Below are positions 12,601-24,639 of a stretch of 64,000 nt of DNA, in pieces. Under the pieces are notes generated by a model. That model had not been told where the DNA came from. It ran no database searches and was given only the letters and a program-made list of their open reading frames with translations. This DNA comes from Diphasiastrum complanatum. Lineage: Eukaryota > Streptophyta > Lycopodiopsida > Lycopodiales > Lycopodiaceae. Positions within the stretch are counted from its first letter, which is position 1. Each line of letters starts with the position of its first letter. A program made the position numbers and the translations under genes. The stretch spans positions 64,787,614-64,851,613 of the forward strand of contig CM055099.1 in the NCBI GenBank assembly GCA_029204225.1. Direction: 5' to 3'.

Positions 12601-13864
12601 TGTCTTAAATAGGTCACTATGTACACCAAACTACATGTATTTAGATAAAAAGTGAATCATTTGTGTATATCAATGATCAAAGGTACTTAGAACCATCTAA
12701 AACTAGTATTATAATACGAAACTCATTTGAATCTCACAGGTGTTAGCTAGCATTGTCCAAAGTACTCCTATTGCACATTCTAGCAGAAATAGACCACAAC
12801 CTCCGTCAAACACTTCAAGATGACTTTCAAGTTGATGGTGATCTTGTACGGATATCAATACATATTAACTAAAATCCAACCACTGGACCTATTCTATTCA
12901 AGGATAGTAGGTTTTATGGTATTTCTTCAAATAAAAATCTAAGTCGCCATGCAAAGCAGCCTGTCCAAAAGTTTAGCAAAAGGTTCAGCCTTCAGATTGC
13001 TAAATCCATTCCCCCCCATCTGCTGAATTTCAAGTGGTTGTTAATAAGAAAACATCATCTCATTTGACCTCATTAGCCTCAATTGAAAACGATTTTCCAC
13101 TCTTGGAAGGATCACGAAGAACAAGCTGCAAGGGTAGGCCTTTACTCTACACATTAGGCTTCCAAAGACATTACATTCTATGCCATAGTTTATATTGACT
13201 GAACTTGAGACTCCAAGGACCTAGATTGATGTTAAGAAAACCTCTTCTGATTTTCCCTCCACTATCCTACATTTTTGGATGCTTGTGGGTTTTTAAAACC
13301 TTTGCCTTATAAATCCTCCAACTAAAACTCTCTTCGTCGCAAATCCTCTAGCTAGAAATTTTTTCATTGTTAATTATAAAATATAGTGAACATGTTCACA
13401 AAATCAACAAATAATTCAAATTGTCTAAATTAGCTACATATTTACTTATGATGATTGATAGTTTTAAGATTTTCAAAGGCCTTTAATCTAAGTAAATGCA
13501 TCACTTCAACCATGAGAAGATATTTCTTTATTGTATGTTACAAGTGTAAATATCAAGCTTTTTTTGTTGTAGTTGTTGCATGTCTTCATCTGTGTGGCAA
13601 ATTGGAGTTGAAATCAAGACCTCAACAAATCCTCACCAACTTTACCACTTACAAGATAACCTATACCTTTTGTCTTGTATCGTCTCGATGTAATCTTGAG
13701 CCTTTCCTGTGCAATGTCTTTGCACAATTTGGGTTTTTCTTTTTCTATGTTGAGTTGGATTTGAGTTGCCTTCCAAAGTTTCTACAATAGTAGGTGGTTG
13801 AGTTTGATAAGAGTTGAAGTTGAGCCCACGTGGGCACATGCCCAGATCCTGGTTGGTGCCGCAT
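12601..13864. other. Gene-free stretch
   Basis: AT-rich sequence without a supported gene. Around 12760-13150 the + strand has a coding-like texture, but it is interrupted and matches no family I know. Confidence 0.3.
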
Positions 13865-14136
13865 GAGTGGTTGTGTGGAGCCTTGTGATTATTCCTATCT
13901 TGACCTTATCATGTGATGTAAAATATACATATTGTACATAATTATGCTAAGTAAATTAGCTAACATGGCCAAAACAAAATTCCAAAAGCATGTTGTGCAC
14001 GAGTGGCCCTTTGGAGTTTTGTGATTATTCTTGTCTGGACTTTATCATGTGATGTAAAGTGTATATGCTGTACATAATTATGCTTGTCGAGTTAGCTATG
14101 ATGGCCAAAACAAGATTCCAAAGTATTGTGTTGTGC
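13865..14136. repeat. 136 bp tandem duplication
   Basis: Two head-to-tail copies start at 13865 and 14001, both opening with GAGTGG. They share long blocks such as TTATCATGTGATGTAAA, GTACATAATTATGCT and ATGGCCAAAACAA. Identity is roughly 80 percent, so the duplication is not recent. Confidence 0.85.
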
Positions 14137-14615
14137 AACATTCAAGTTCTCATTAGATAGAACTAAATTTCAATAGATTCATAGATTATTTTATTGACAT
14201 CAATAAATGCGGCTTAAGGTCTAGAATCCGAAAAGTATTTTATCTACGTAAAGGATTTGCCTGGACGATTCTTTCATGTTTTTGTACTTAAAATCTTGCA
14301 AAGGTTGCCCTTAAGAAATCATGAGCTTTCCTAAGTCTTGTGAATATAAAGTTGCTTAGAGTTGTCCATAAGACATTGGATCTCACACTATGAGCTTTAA
14401 GTATCTTACTTTTATTTTTCGTATTATGCAATTTGATAGTGACCTCGCCTGACATACTAAAAATCTCATAGAAACATTATGGTCATGAAAGGGTATTATA
14501 GAAATTTGAGAAGAGAATTATGACCCATGAAGATGCATAAGTGAGACTTGTACAAAAATTTCAGCCATAAAAAAATCTTTGCACTTGGAAAATTTTAGCT
14601 ATCTTTTACACTTAA

Positions 14616-14757
14616 AAAAGATCTTTTTAGTGACCTTTGCACTCGGTAAAAACGAGCCATAGACAGGGGTCTTCCTCACGAGTCACCATCCTTTACACTT
14701 GGAAAAGATTTTTAAGGTTGTTTCTATCGGGTGCAAAGGTCACTAGAAAGACCATTC
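14616..14757. repeat. Imperfect inverted repeat
   Basis: The block at 14616-14653 (core GTGACCTTTGCACTCGG) is mirrored at 14720-14757 (core GGGTGCAAAGGTCAC). The arms are about 38 bp with a few mismatches, separated by about 66 bp. A related phrase occurs near 19450-19490, so this may belong to a dispersed foldback family. Confidence 0.6.
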
Positions 14758-15555
14758 CTCAATACAACAAAAAAACAAATGTCAATGTTTAAGAAGTCCT
14801 TCAAATTGAATTCAGAGGGAGAAAAAAAAGGTTGATTCCAATTTCAGCGTATGTGGGCTCTCTCTCCATTCTGAGTGTGCCGGCTTTTAGAGCGACAACC
14901 ACGTAGAGTCAGATTCTATGTACTTGTAGTAACCTGGGTGTCTATGGTCTTGACTTTTGTGTCCCCATGTGTGCTGGCAATGGCATCCTATGTATGTATC
15001 ATAAACGTCCAATTCAATCTACCTGTTTTTAAATTATGGGGGCATGTGGCAGTTGAGTTTACCCCCTGGAGGAAGCTTTTTACTCACAACCGCTTCCAAC
15101 GGTCGGCTGCCCCCCCGGGTAATTTTCAAATCCTCCCTCTGCCTGTCTTTTAACTTCTCTTTTTATTTTGAAGGTGCCCTCATTAATGCAGGGCCTTTTT
15201 TGGACGGTGGCTCCCCGCGTCTGTGAATTTGAACTTTAGGGGGTATTTTTTTTTTTTCGCGGCTGATCTGTCTTAAACCCAGGGCGATGGGAGCCAGTGC
15301 GGACATGCCACGTGTCGAGCATGTGCTGGCATAGGCTGCTGCAAAATAAAAGCATTGATGAATGAAAGCGATCGAACAGAAGAAGAAGAAGCAGAGGTTT
15401 TTTTGTTCCGATCCATGTTTTTCTGTGTGTTTTCGAGAGCTTGATTTGGCGGATTTGCATCTCGAATGCGAAGGAAAAGTGAGATCGATTGATGCGAGTA
15501 TTGGGTATTGTTTGAGATCGAGGATAATATCGTTTGATTGATCAAGGGAAGACGA
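14758..15555. other. Upstream region of the patellin gene
   Basis: No gene of its own. It contains GC-richer sequence, a T run at about 15246-15258 and an AATAAAA-like stretch near 15345. The 5' leader and promoter of the patellin gene must lie here, but no TATA box stands out with confidence. Confidence 0.4.
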
Positions 15556-17787
15556 ATGGCTGCTCCAGATAACGAAGAACCTGTTGCTCCTGGAACTCCA
15601 ACCATCCAGGATGTTGTAGCGGAGGTGGTTAAATCTGCGGAGGGAGTGAAGGATCAAGGGGATGGTGTCGTCGGTGGCAATGCAGATCAAGTCTCCGAGG
15701 CGGCTATTGCAGTGGAGCCGAGTTTGCCTTCCTTCAAGGAGGAAAGTTATTTCGTGGCGGATCTGAAAGAGTCTGAGAAGAAGGCTCTTCAGGATTTTAA
15801 GGTGAGAGTTGAAAGTGCTATTAGGGAGAAGGAGTTTGTTCCTCCTGTTCAGCAGGAAGCTCCCGTGGTAGCTGAGGACAAGAATGTGGAGAAGGTGGAA
15901 AGTGGCTCTGCTGCAGAGCCTGCAGATAATGGCTTGGCTGAGGAAGAGAAGGTGGAATCACCCGCTGTTACCATAGAAACTCAGTCAGAAACTGCTCCGT
16001 TGGCGGATGCATCTCCTATTGCGGCCGAGGTTCGAAATGCAGAAGCTGCTGTTCAAACTGAGGCAGCTCCAGCCCCAGCTTCAACTGCTGTCGAAAGTGA
16101 ACCAGAGGTTCCTCGACCTGACACTGCCGAAGCCCTCCAAGAAACTCCGAATGAAGATGGCGTGCCGGCTCTAGAGGACTTGTCTTTGTGGGGCATACCT
16201 CTTCTTCATACCAAAGGGGACGAGCGAACGGACGTGCTTCTATTGAAGTTTCTACGTGCTAGAGATTTTAAGGTTAACAATGCTTTCACAATGCTAAAAA
16301 ATACCGTGCTATGGAGGCAAAAGTTTGGAGCGGATGGCCTTTTGGAGGAGGATCTGGGGTCTGACCTCGATGGTTTTGCATGCATGTGCGGATTTGATAA
16401 GGATGGTCACCCTGTTTGTTTTAACAATTTCGGAGCTTTCCAGGACAAAGAGCTGTACCAGAAAACGTTCGGCGATCAAACTAAAATCAGTCATTTCTTA
16501 AGATGGAGGGTGCAACTTCTGGAAAGGGGGATTCAGCAACTGACTTTCAGCCCTGGAGGGGCAAACTCGATGATTCAGGTCATTGATCTGAAGAACTCGC
16601 CATGGCCCGCCAAAAAGGAGCTGAGGGTAGCTACAAGTCAGGCTCTGACACTCCTCCAAGATAACTATCCAGAGCTAGTTGTGAAGAACGTGAGATCCTG
16701 AATCCTGATCACCTTCAGCTTAGATTGACGGTTTTTTTTCCTTAGATAACCTTTATACCTTTTACTTGCATTTCTGTTAAAATGTCTTTGGATTCATTGT
16801 TTAGTTCCTCCTCTCTTACATTTTGGAGACTTAGATATATCTGACATCAAGGCGTATTAGTAAGTCTTCTTGGGTAAAAATATTTGTCAGCAAAGTAAGA
16901 GAACTACCACGATCCATAGGACTTTTAGTGATCTGACATGCTCGAAAATGTCGAAATTGACACGCTCGTGATCTACTCCTGATTGCAGATTTTAATCAAC
17001 GTTCCATGGTACTTTACTGCTCTGTACTCGATGATAAGTCCATTCTTGACGCAGCGGACGAAAAGCAAATTCGTGGTAGCTGGTGTAGGCAAAGTTGCCG
17101 AGACTTTGTTCAAGTAGATCCTTAATCCTAGTGCATGATTCCTGTAACATTTACGGCAAAAGAGATGCTGACTTTTATACAAATGCGATTTAAAATAAAT
17201 GTCATTTGAAACAGAACGATGTTTCAGAAGGATGATGACAACGTTTACTCTGCAGGTTCATGTCACCAGAGCACGTACCAGTGCAGTACGGTGGCTTAGG
17301 ACAGCCAGATGATGCCGAATTCTTAGGCGTAGGAGCATCTGTCACGACGTTGATGGTGAAAGCTGGGGAGAAAAAGACAATCGAGCTTCCCCTAACAGAA
17401 GTGATACCTGCATTTCTTTTCTTTCTACAATCTTTTTCTTCATCTAACACGATCTGATCAGATCTTAAATGCTGTGTATGTCTTTTAGTTTCTGACATCC
17501 AATACATGATCATCTTGCAGTCTGGAGGCAATGTTCTATGGGATCTTTCTGTCGCGGGATGGGACATAACTTACGGCGCCGAATATATTCCTAGCCAGGT
17601 ATCTAGCTATGTAACCATCATAGAGAAATCCAAGAAAGTTCTACCGCAAGGTGAGCCACTTCGCAACTCGTTCAAGGCCTCAGAGCCTGGGAAGGTCGTC
17701 TTGACATTAGATAACATGTCCTCTAGACGGAAAAGGATTGTGCATTACAGATATATCATCAAAGATATTCAAGTGCAATCTTCATAA
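15556..17787 (+). CDS. PATL: Patellin (CRAL-TRIO/SEC14 and GOLD domain protein)
   Basis: Four exons: 15556-16689, 16989-17113, 17256-17400 and 17521-17787, joined at GT-AG borders in consistent phase and giving 556 residues. The ATG at 15556 is chosen because upstream codons in frame are non-ATG and it opens a typical patellin N-terminus. Residues 1-205 are acidic and Ala/Glu/Val-rich. The CRAL-TRIO N-terminal helices follow (LLLKFLRARDFKV near 227), then the SEC14 lipid-binding fold at about 270-420 (FGAFQDKELYQKTFGD, VIDLKNSPWP, INVPWYFTALYSMISPF). The GOLD domain closes the protein at about 445-556 (VPVQYGGLGQ just before it; NVLWDLSVAGWDITYGAEY). Patellins bind phosphoinositides at the cell plate and plasma membrane and act in membrane trafficking and growth. 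Length matches the family (about 430-680) and there is no disruption. The host gene looks intact and single here. Confidence 0.96.
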
Positions 17788-20700
17788 AATCGCTGAAAAT
17801 ATTCATGCGCTCAAAGCGAGACGTGCTTTTCTCGCTTGCATTTGTAGAAAGCAGCGGCTGTTTTATTATCTTTTCAATTCCTTTGGATAAGAGTGGCGAT
17901 GCGCGACACTCAGAGATGAAACTTGAGAGCTATGTCTCATGAAACATTTGACCTGTGTAAGGAAAGGGAAGGATTTTGATTAAGATTTACGTTTTCAATG
18001 AGTGATTGTTAGAGCACGAGGTTGTTGTCTCATGAAGTATTTCTAACTTCAAATTTGAAGCTGTTGGACGCTACCCGAGTAGAGCATCCAGCACAAAATC
18101 ATAGCATTCACGATCGAATTTTCAGACATATCTTCTAGCATCAAGTGTGTGGCAAGATTGCGATAATAAATGTCTGGAACAAAGTACAACAGAATTTATT
18201 GATTCAAATCACGATTGTTAGCTCCTTAAAAACGTTGATTAATAATTCATATTTTTATTCAATGTTCAAAGCTGTTCTGCCAGCTCTTGTCTGTAGTCTT
18301 TTCACTCTCAAAGATCTAGATACCTATATGTGATTTTGTACGTTTATTAGAATGTTTTATTTTGGAAAGATATTATAGCTGTTAGCGTAGATAACAGAAT
18401 TGTTTGAACTTCACAATATCTACAATGTTTACATGTTAACTGCCGCAGAATGCTGATTAATCAAGGAATACCTTCTCATTCATGGTTTTCTGGATGCTCA
18501 AAGCTGTACCAGCCGCTCTCTGGTCTGCTGTTCCCTCTCATATATTATCTATATATATAAACCTGCTGGGTTCTGAAGATATCTTTCTTTTTTGTTCGAA
18601 TGTTTCACCTTAGAGCAAGCTTTCATGGCCTTTACTTCATTCTAAATATGGAGGAACCATTAGAGTTGAAAGTGCTTGAGATTGATGATCGAAAAATACA
18701 ATGGTAGATGATGGTGTGGCATTACAGCTCTAGCACTTCTCAAAAAGCACAAACAAACAAAATTATTAAGCTTTTTATAAAGACATCCATTGGTTTCCCA
18801 AGTAAATGGGATAAAGTTTTGGCAAGGTGCATGATCACAATGATTTTGCTCTCTCTTGAGTTGCTTGAGATGCAACAATTTGCCCTTGAGTTGTGAAAGT
18901 GTGACAAAGGACTTAGCAACATGAATTTGCTCAAGTACATTGAAACCACTATCATGAGCAATGGCACTTAGTACGTTGCAAATATAATCAGGTGATGCGA
19001 CATGATAACTAGCAAAGGGCACTGCATAAGATGAGTACCAAGATAATTAAGCATATTGCACTACCTAGTTAACGGTGTCAACATTGATTGTGGAAGTCTC
19101 AATCTAGTATGAAGAGTTGTAATTATAGGGATTGTAGGAAGGAGATGATAATATTTTATGATATTCCAAGATACATACTCTTGTGTAGAAATTGTGAATT
19201 TCACAAGCATATTGCATTCCAATATCATTATGTAATAATTGCACTACTATTCAACCACTAAGAATGCATATTTGATGAAAACGTTTAAATAGCTTATGAA
19301 TCTTGAAGTCTATAAAACTTTCCAGAAGTAAATTAGGCCCATAAAAAATCTTAAAAAAGTTAAAGGAGGATATTTTAGTCAGCAAAAAGTCAAAAATGTG
19401 GGCTATAAAATAGTTTTAGCCATAAAGTATAATAAATTTATCAACCCTTTATGCTTAAAGAAAGATTTTTAGTGACCTTTTCACGAGGGAAAATAATTGT
19501 TCAATTATGGTGAGGTTGTTTTGCCTCACCATAAATTTACTACAATTTACCATCATTGTATAACCTCTTATACCTTTTCACTGGGTTAAACGACCATTCA
19601 TTCATGGCCTAACCTCCTTGCCATGATTAATATACAGCTACTCACCATTATTTTAAGGCCTTTTCACATTTCCACTAGGTAAAATTGCCATACAATCAAT
19701 CATGATTTTATGATCATTCTACTATGGTGGAAGATAAATAATCAAAGATTTGTTCTTTTGGAAGTATGTGGTACCAATGTCTACAAGAGATAGGCTCGTG
19801 TGTAATTTATTTCAAGCAACTCTATTAGATCACACTAACGAACCTAATTTGTAGACACAATATCTACTTTAAATTGAGATGAGAATGGTTGGAACCACTT
19901 TAGCAATTTAAAAATATTTATTTGGAATTGGAAATGTTCTTTACTTTAATTCATCCATTGGACATAGTATTTATATGCTTTAAATGTTAGCTAGGATTAC
20001 ACAAGACAATTAATTGAATGAGTTGGCTTCTCGAATTTTGAAATGTACCTTTTTGTGAGGATACAAGTTTCTATTTTATTTTACATTTTGTCTAGGTTGT
20101 GTTGTATTGTGTAAATTATTCATTCCATGTGATTTGTATTTTGCTATATGCGAATGTATTGTAATGTTAATTGAATTAAAAGTTCTTTTACTCTTTAATT
20201 ATTGATGCAATCTATCAATATACGCAGAATTTGTGAAAGTAAAGGGAGAGCATGAAAACACACTCCACTTGTTTTGGATTAGATAGATGAACCATGACAC
20301 TTGCAAAATGACTTGACATATTGAAAGGACAAACAATCATGGCCAAACAAAAGAGTAATTGATCCAAGAATGATTGAGAGTTTTGAATTCAAACCACGTG
20401 ATAGAAGGTAATTGGAGAGGCAATGTGAGATGAAATAAAAAGAAAGCCCCAAAGAAACATGAAGATACAAACAGAAACGTGATAACACAGTTGTGGATGA
20501 TGAAGAAGAAGAAGAGACTGACACGTATGGTTTTCCAGGGTAGCATCAACTTAGAAAAGAACTGTGTGAGTGTTTATAGCAGTGGTTTGTCATCTCATAG
20601 TTGATGCAAAATCATCAAAGTAATAAGAGACTCTAAAGAGATTAGTTGCAAAGGATTTTGGAATTAAAAAAAGTCCCTATAAATGATGCCATGTAGGATG

Positions 20701-21189
20701 TGAAAATAAATTGAAACAAACCAATATATTAATATTATCTTTGCTTGCCCAATATTGTGATGAATACATTGTATCGTCTCCATTTGGATAGTCCTATTGA
20801 ATTTGCATCTTCACCGAAAATCACTGAAAAGCAGCGTGAAAGGGTGTTCCTTATCAACCATCTGATGATCGTTTGCACTATTGGGCTAATGGACAAAAAT
20901 ATCGTGAATATGTAAATGGACTGGCCTTTGTATCCTCAAGATCCTGACACTCTGCAACACCCTAGTTTTTGTTCAATAATTAGTTTGTTGTATGGATGTG
21001 CTATGTATGTAATAAGACCCAGAACATTTCAACCATCTCCTATTAATCCTTCATCTTCAGGCCCTTATATTATTCCAATACTAAGGAAAGCCATCACTTC
21101 ATCTAAAATACATTATGATTGAAGTTAGAAGATGTGAGTAGTTACAAATTCCATATTGAGTCAATAACTATGACTAATATGAGGAGACA
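17788..21189. other. Gene-free AT-rich stretch
   Basis: No supported gene in 3.4 kb. A 120-codon - strand ORF at 18660-19022 and shorter + strand ORFs near 20916-21122 are unrecognised and show no domain. A TATA-rich run is at about 18540-18560. A foldback-family phrase seen near 14.6 kb recurs at 19436-19490. Confidence 0.4.
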
Positions 21190-24040
21190 AATACACTCAA
21201 AATTATGATTGGTTTATTGAGGAAAGAGACCAGGATTTGGTATAATCAAATTGATCCTGCCTGGGTGCAGACATGGCCGGATTTGAAGCCACAATTCATG
21301 AAGCAATTTCGATAATTCAATTACTCAACCCACATCTTGGCAAGATTAAGTTGTATTCGAAAGAAAGATAATGAGACCTTGAGATGTTATACGAGGAGAG
21401 TTGTTATGTCCATGTCATGCCCACGACTGATCTCGGATTATTGTCCCGTTTGGAGGTCAAGAGGCCTACCTCGACCCGTTATTTAATAATGATTATGAGG
21501 GGTTTGGGCCCTTCATGTGTATATGGTCATAATTAATGGTTGCAGGCTTAAACTCAAGATGGTGGATTTTTATAGGTCTATTAGTGACTCCAGGAGAATT
21601 GGATGATGTGTCCCAGTTATGTTGCAGATATGTCCAATGAGGTGTCACAGTGCACTACTAGTGGTGCATGGGCCTTCGAGGGTATAAGTATACCCATTGG
21701 GCTCATACTAGTGTATGCTTAATTTTGATGTTAGTAGCTACATGCTGCTGGTGTGATTCCTCTTTCCCTTATGAGTGATTGATCCATAGCTTGGGGGCTA
21801 GATCTGTTCGATCTAGGTTTGGTTGAGTTGGTTTGTCCACCATCCGATTCTCTTGTGTTGCTTTGTTGCGGTTTGTTTAGCTATTGCATCCTTGTGTTAG
21901 GGACTTTATAGTATAAGAGTACAAACTTATTTTTTAATGAACTAGAAGTTGCTGTGTACCAATAGAAGAAGAAGAAAAGAAAGAAGCCAGTTGTGGAAGA
22001 CAAGGCACAGAAGGCGACAATTAAGGAGAACCTTTGCTTTTTGTGCAACAAACCTGGGCATCATGTCAAATGGTGCTCCGATAAGAAGAATAAGGCATCA
22101 AATCTCATGACGTTGGATTTACCTGTAGGTAAATTGCAAGTCAACTTATTAGGATATCGTGATTGTGCATGCAACTTCAAACCTAATCAGTTGTTTCCAA
22201 GTTAGAGGCAAGATACTAGGGAAAGATGTAAATGTATTATTTGATTCAGGGAGCACTCTGAATTTTCTAAATTCTCGGCTTGCGTAGAAGCTTCAGGTGC
22301 CCAACATGGCCAGTGATCACTGTTATGTGGTCCATCTAGCCTCGGGGTCAGACATGGAGATATGGCATATCAAAGTCCCTGATTTGGAGCTTCAGATGCA
22401 AGAATATGCCAAGCGACTCGACTTTCACATCATGAACCATCACAGTTATGTTATCTTAGGCTATGACTGGATTTATAATAAATCAGATTCTTTAGAATTA
22501 GAATTTAAAAATCATTCTTTGGTATTTAAAGATAAGCTTGGTAAAAGAGTCTCCATTTTTGGAGAGACTGATGTACTCCCATCGCCGATGGTTTCCTCGA
22601 CAAAGGCAAGAAAACATTGCATGAATTTGATTATGAGTTGTTTCACCTTGTTTTGAAATCTCAATTGCATTGTGATATTGTTGAGGTTTCGATGTGGATG
22701 TGTTCTCTTACTAACATCAAAAATTCTCATCATAAACAACAATTAATGCAAGATTTAAAATAAGAGTTTAAAACCATTTTTCCTAAGCAACTCTTATGAT
22801 TTACCACCCGCTTGGTCCGTGGACCATAAAATTGAGTTGATGCCTAGTAGCCACCCCATTGTCAAACAACCTTATAGGTTTAGTCAAAAGGAAGAGGGGA
22901 AAGTGGCTAGGCAAATTGAGGAATACCTTGAGATGAGACATATCAGACCAAGTAAATCACAATGGGGAGCGCCCATTATTCTGAATAATAAGAAGGATGG
23001 CGGTTTCAGTTATGAAGATAAGGATACATCCGGATGATGTATCTAAGACTGATTTTAGGACAAAATTTGGCCATTACGAGCTCTTAGTCCTACCTTTTGG
23101 GTTGACTAATGCTTTGACAACTTTCCAAGAAATGATGAACAACGTGTTTTGTCCTTTTTTGGGAAAGTTTGTAGTGCTGTTTCTAGATGATATCTTGATC
23201 TATGGTAGAATATTAAAAGAGCACGTAAGGCATCTCCATACCATCTTAACAATATTAAGACGAGAGAAGCTCTACGCTAAAAAAATTGAAGTGTGAATTC
23301 TTTAAGATGAACTTCTTTACCTTGGTCATAAGATCACCGCTTTTGGGATCAAGATTGACGAGGAGAAGGTAAAGATAGTGGAATGACCAATTCCTCAAAA
23401 GGTCTGTGAACTCAAGTCATTTTTGGGTTTCACAGTATTCTTCCATAAGTTTGTAGAGGATTATTCTAAATTTGCCACGCCTCTTAACAATATATTAAAA
23501 GGGGTAAAGAGTTAGAAAGGAAGACCAAGCCCTCCCATTAGATAAAATGAGAATTTAGATGAGAGTTTTTGGAAACTCAAGCTTCTAATTGTCTCATCTA
23601 CGATGTTTAGAATAGCAGATCCAGATATTTCATTCGTCATCAATATTGACGCAAGTGATACAACTATTGGAGTTGTTCTCTTATAGGAGGGCTAGCTCAT
23701 GTTTTTTAGAGCAAAAAGTTATCCGATGCACAAGTCAAACATACAGCACAAGTAAAAAAACTTTTTGTGGTCATCCATGCATTGAAATCATGGAGGCATT
23801 ACTTGTATGGTAATAAATTTGTGGCGATTACGGATCATCAACCTCTAAACTACGTCTGCAATCAAAATGATCTGAGAGGTCGTAAGGCCCAATGGGCAGA
23901 CTCATGGAGGAATTCAATTTTGAAGTCCGGTATATCAAAGGCACCCCAATCGGGTGGCTGATGCTCTTAGTCGAATTGGTGAAGTGAACGAGCCTTCTTT
24001 CACAAAGATAGGCAAAAACTTTTATCTCCCCTTGAGGGAT
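21190..24040 (+). mobile_element. Ty3/gypsy retrotransposon, gag to RNase H (fossil)
   Basis: Parts in order: retrotransposon gag piece with WVQTWPDLKPQF near 21270; a CCHC zinc knuckle CFLCNKPGHHVKWC near 22040; protease-like VLFDSGSTLNFLN near 22235; reverse transcriptase at about 22810-23300 (IRPSKSQWGAPIIL, FGLTNALTTFQEMM, FLDDILIYG); RNase H at about 23620-23960 (INIDASDTTIGVVL, FVAITDHQPLNYV). Layout and motifs suit a chromovirus-like gypsy. Integrase is absent and no flanking LTR pair was found. Several breaks; old. The gag and zinc-knuckle parts are separated by an inserted non-coding block. Confidence 0.8.
21408..21965. mobile_element. Non-coding block inserted in the gypsy fossil, possible solo LTR
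   Basis: About 560 bp of non-coding DNA lies between the gag piece and the zinc knuckle of the surrounding element. It opens with TGTCATGCCC-like sequence near 21415, common at the start of chromovirus LTRs, and has a TATA-like TATAAGTATA near 21680. No clear flanking duplication was found, so solo LTR is only an inference. Confidence 0.35.
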
Positions 24041-24211
24041 CTTTGTGAGAAAGATGCACATTTTGAACCAATCTAGAAGAGGGATAACAGTTTTTATCAA
24101 GCGAGACTAATTTACATGGTGATCGATCTTTGTGAGAAAGATGCACATTTTGAACCAATCTAGAAGAGGGTCTAGCAATTTTTAACAAGTGAGACTAATT
24201 TACATGATGAT
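24038..24211. repeat. 87 bp tandem duplication
   Basis: Two head-to-tail copies begin with GATCTTTGTGAGAAAGATG at 24038 and 24125 and end with ATTTACATGRTGATC. They are nearly identical, so this is a young local duplication at the end of the gypsy remnant. Confidence 0.9.
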
Positions 24212-24639
24212 CACTATTTTTTGATTCTAGGAACGACATGGAATACTCTATAATATGGCAAGAGGCTCCTGCAATGAGCCCAAACACTACATAAATAAGT
24301 AGAGAGTCGGAAGTATTGGAAACAGGTGTGACCAGTTGGCATCCTACGTTTGTGAGTCCAACATATTGGGCCTTAGGGTAATAATTGCCATGGAGCACAA
24401 TTATTAATTATATAAACTTGGCTTTTGTATACACAACTTGTTCTCAAGAAACACAAAGTCACCAAGAATACTACTAAGATGAGGACATGATCAACACACA
24501 TAGAGACTAGTGGGAGCCAAACCACCCATCCAACTAGAGATGTAACCCCTGACCCATGACAAGTGAATACCCGAGGAGAGAGGAAAAGCCATTTATTTGG
24601 ATGATTGACATGCCATTTCTTCCTCATCTCTTTGTTATA

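Noticed and set aside
13865-14136. CRISPR-like array
   Set aside because: Only two long, diverged units without spacers; this is a plant nuclear tandem duplication.
15163-15690. 175-codon - strand ORF overlapping the patellin start
   Set aside because: Antisense shadow of the 5' leader and first codons of the patellin gene.
18660-19022. 120-codon - strand ORF as a gene
   Set aside because: No recognisable family, atypical composition, no promoter or intron signals.
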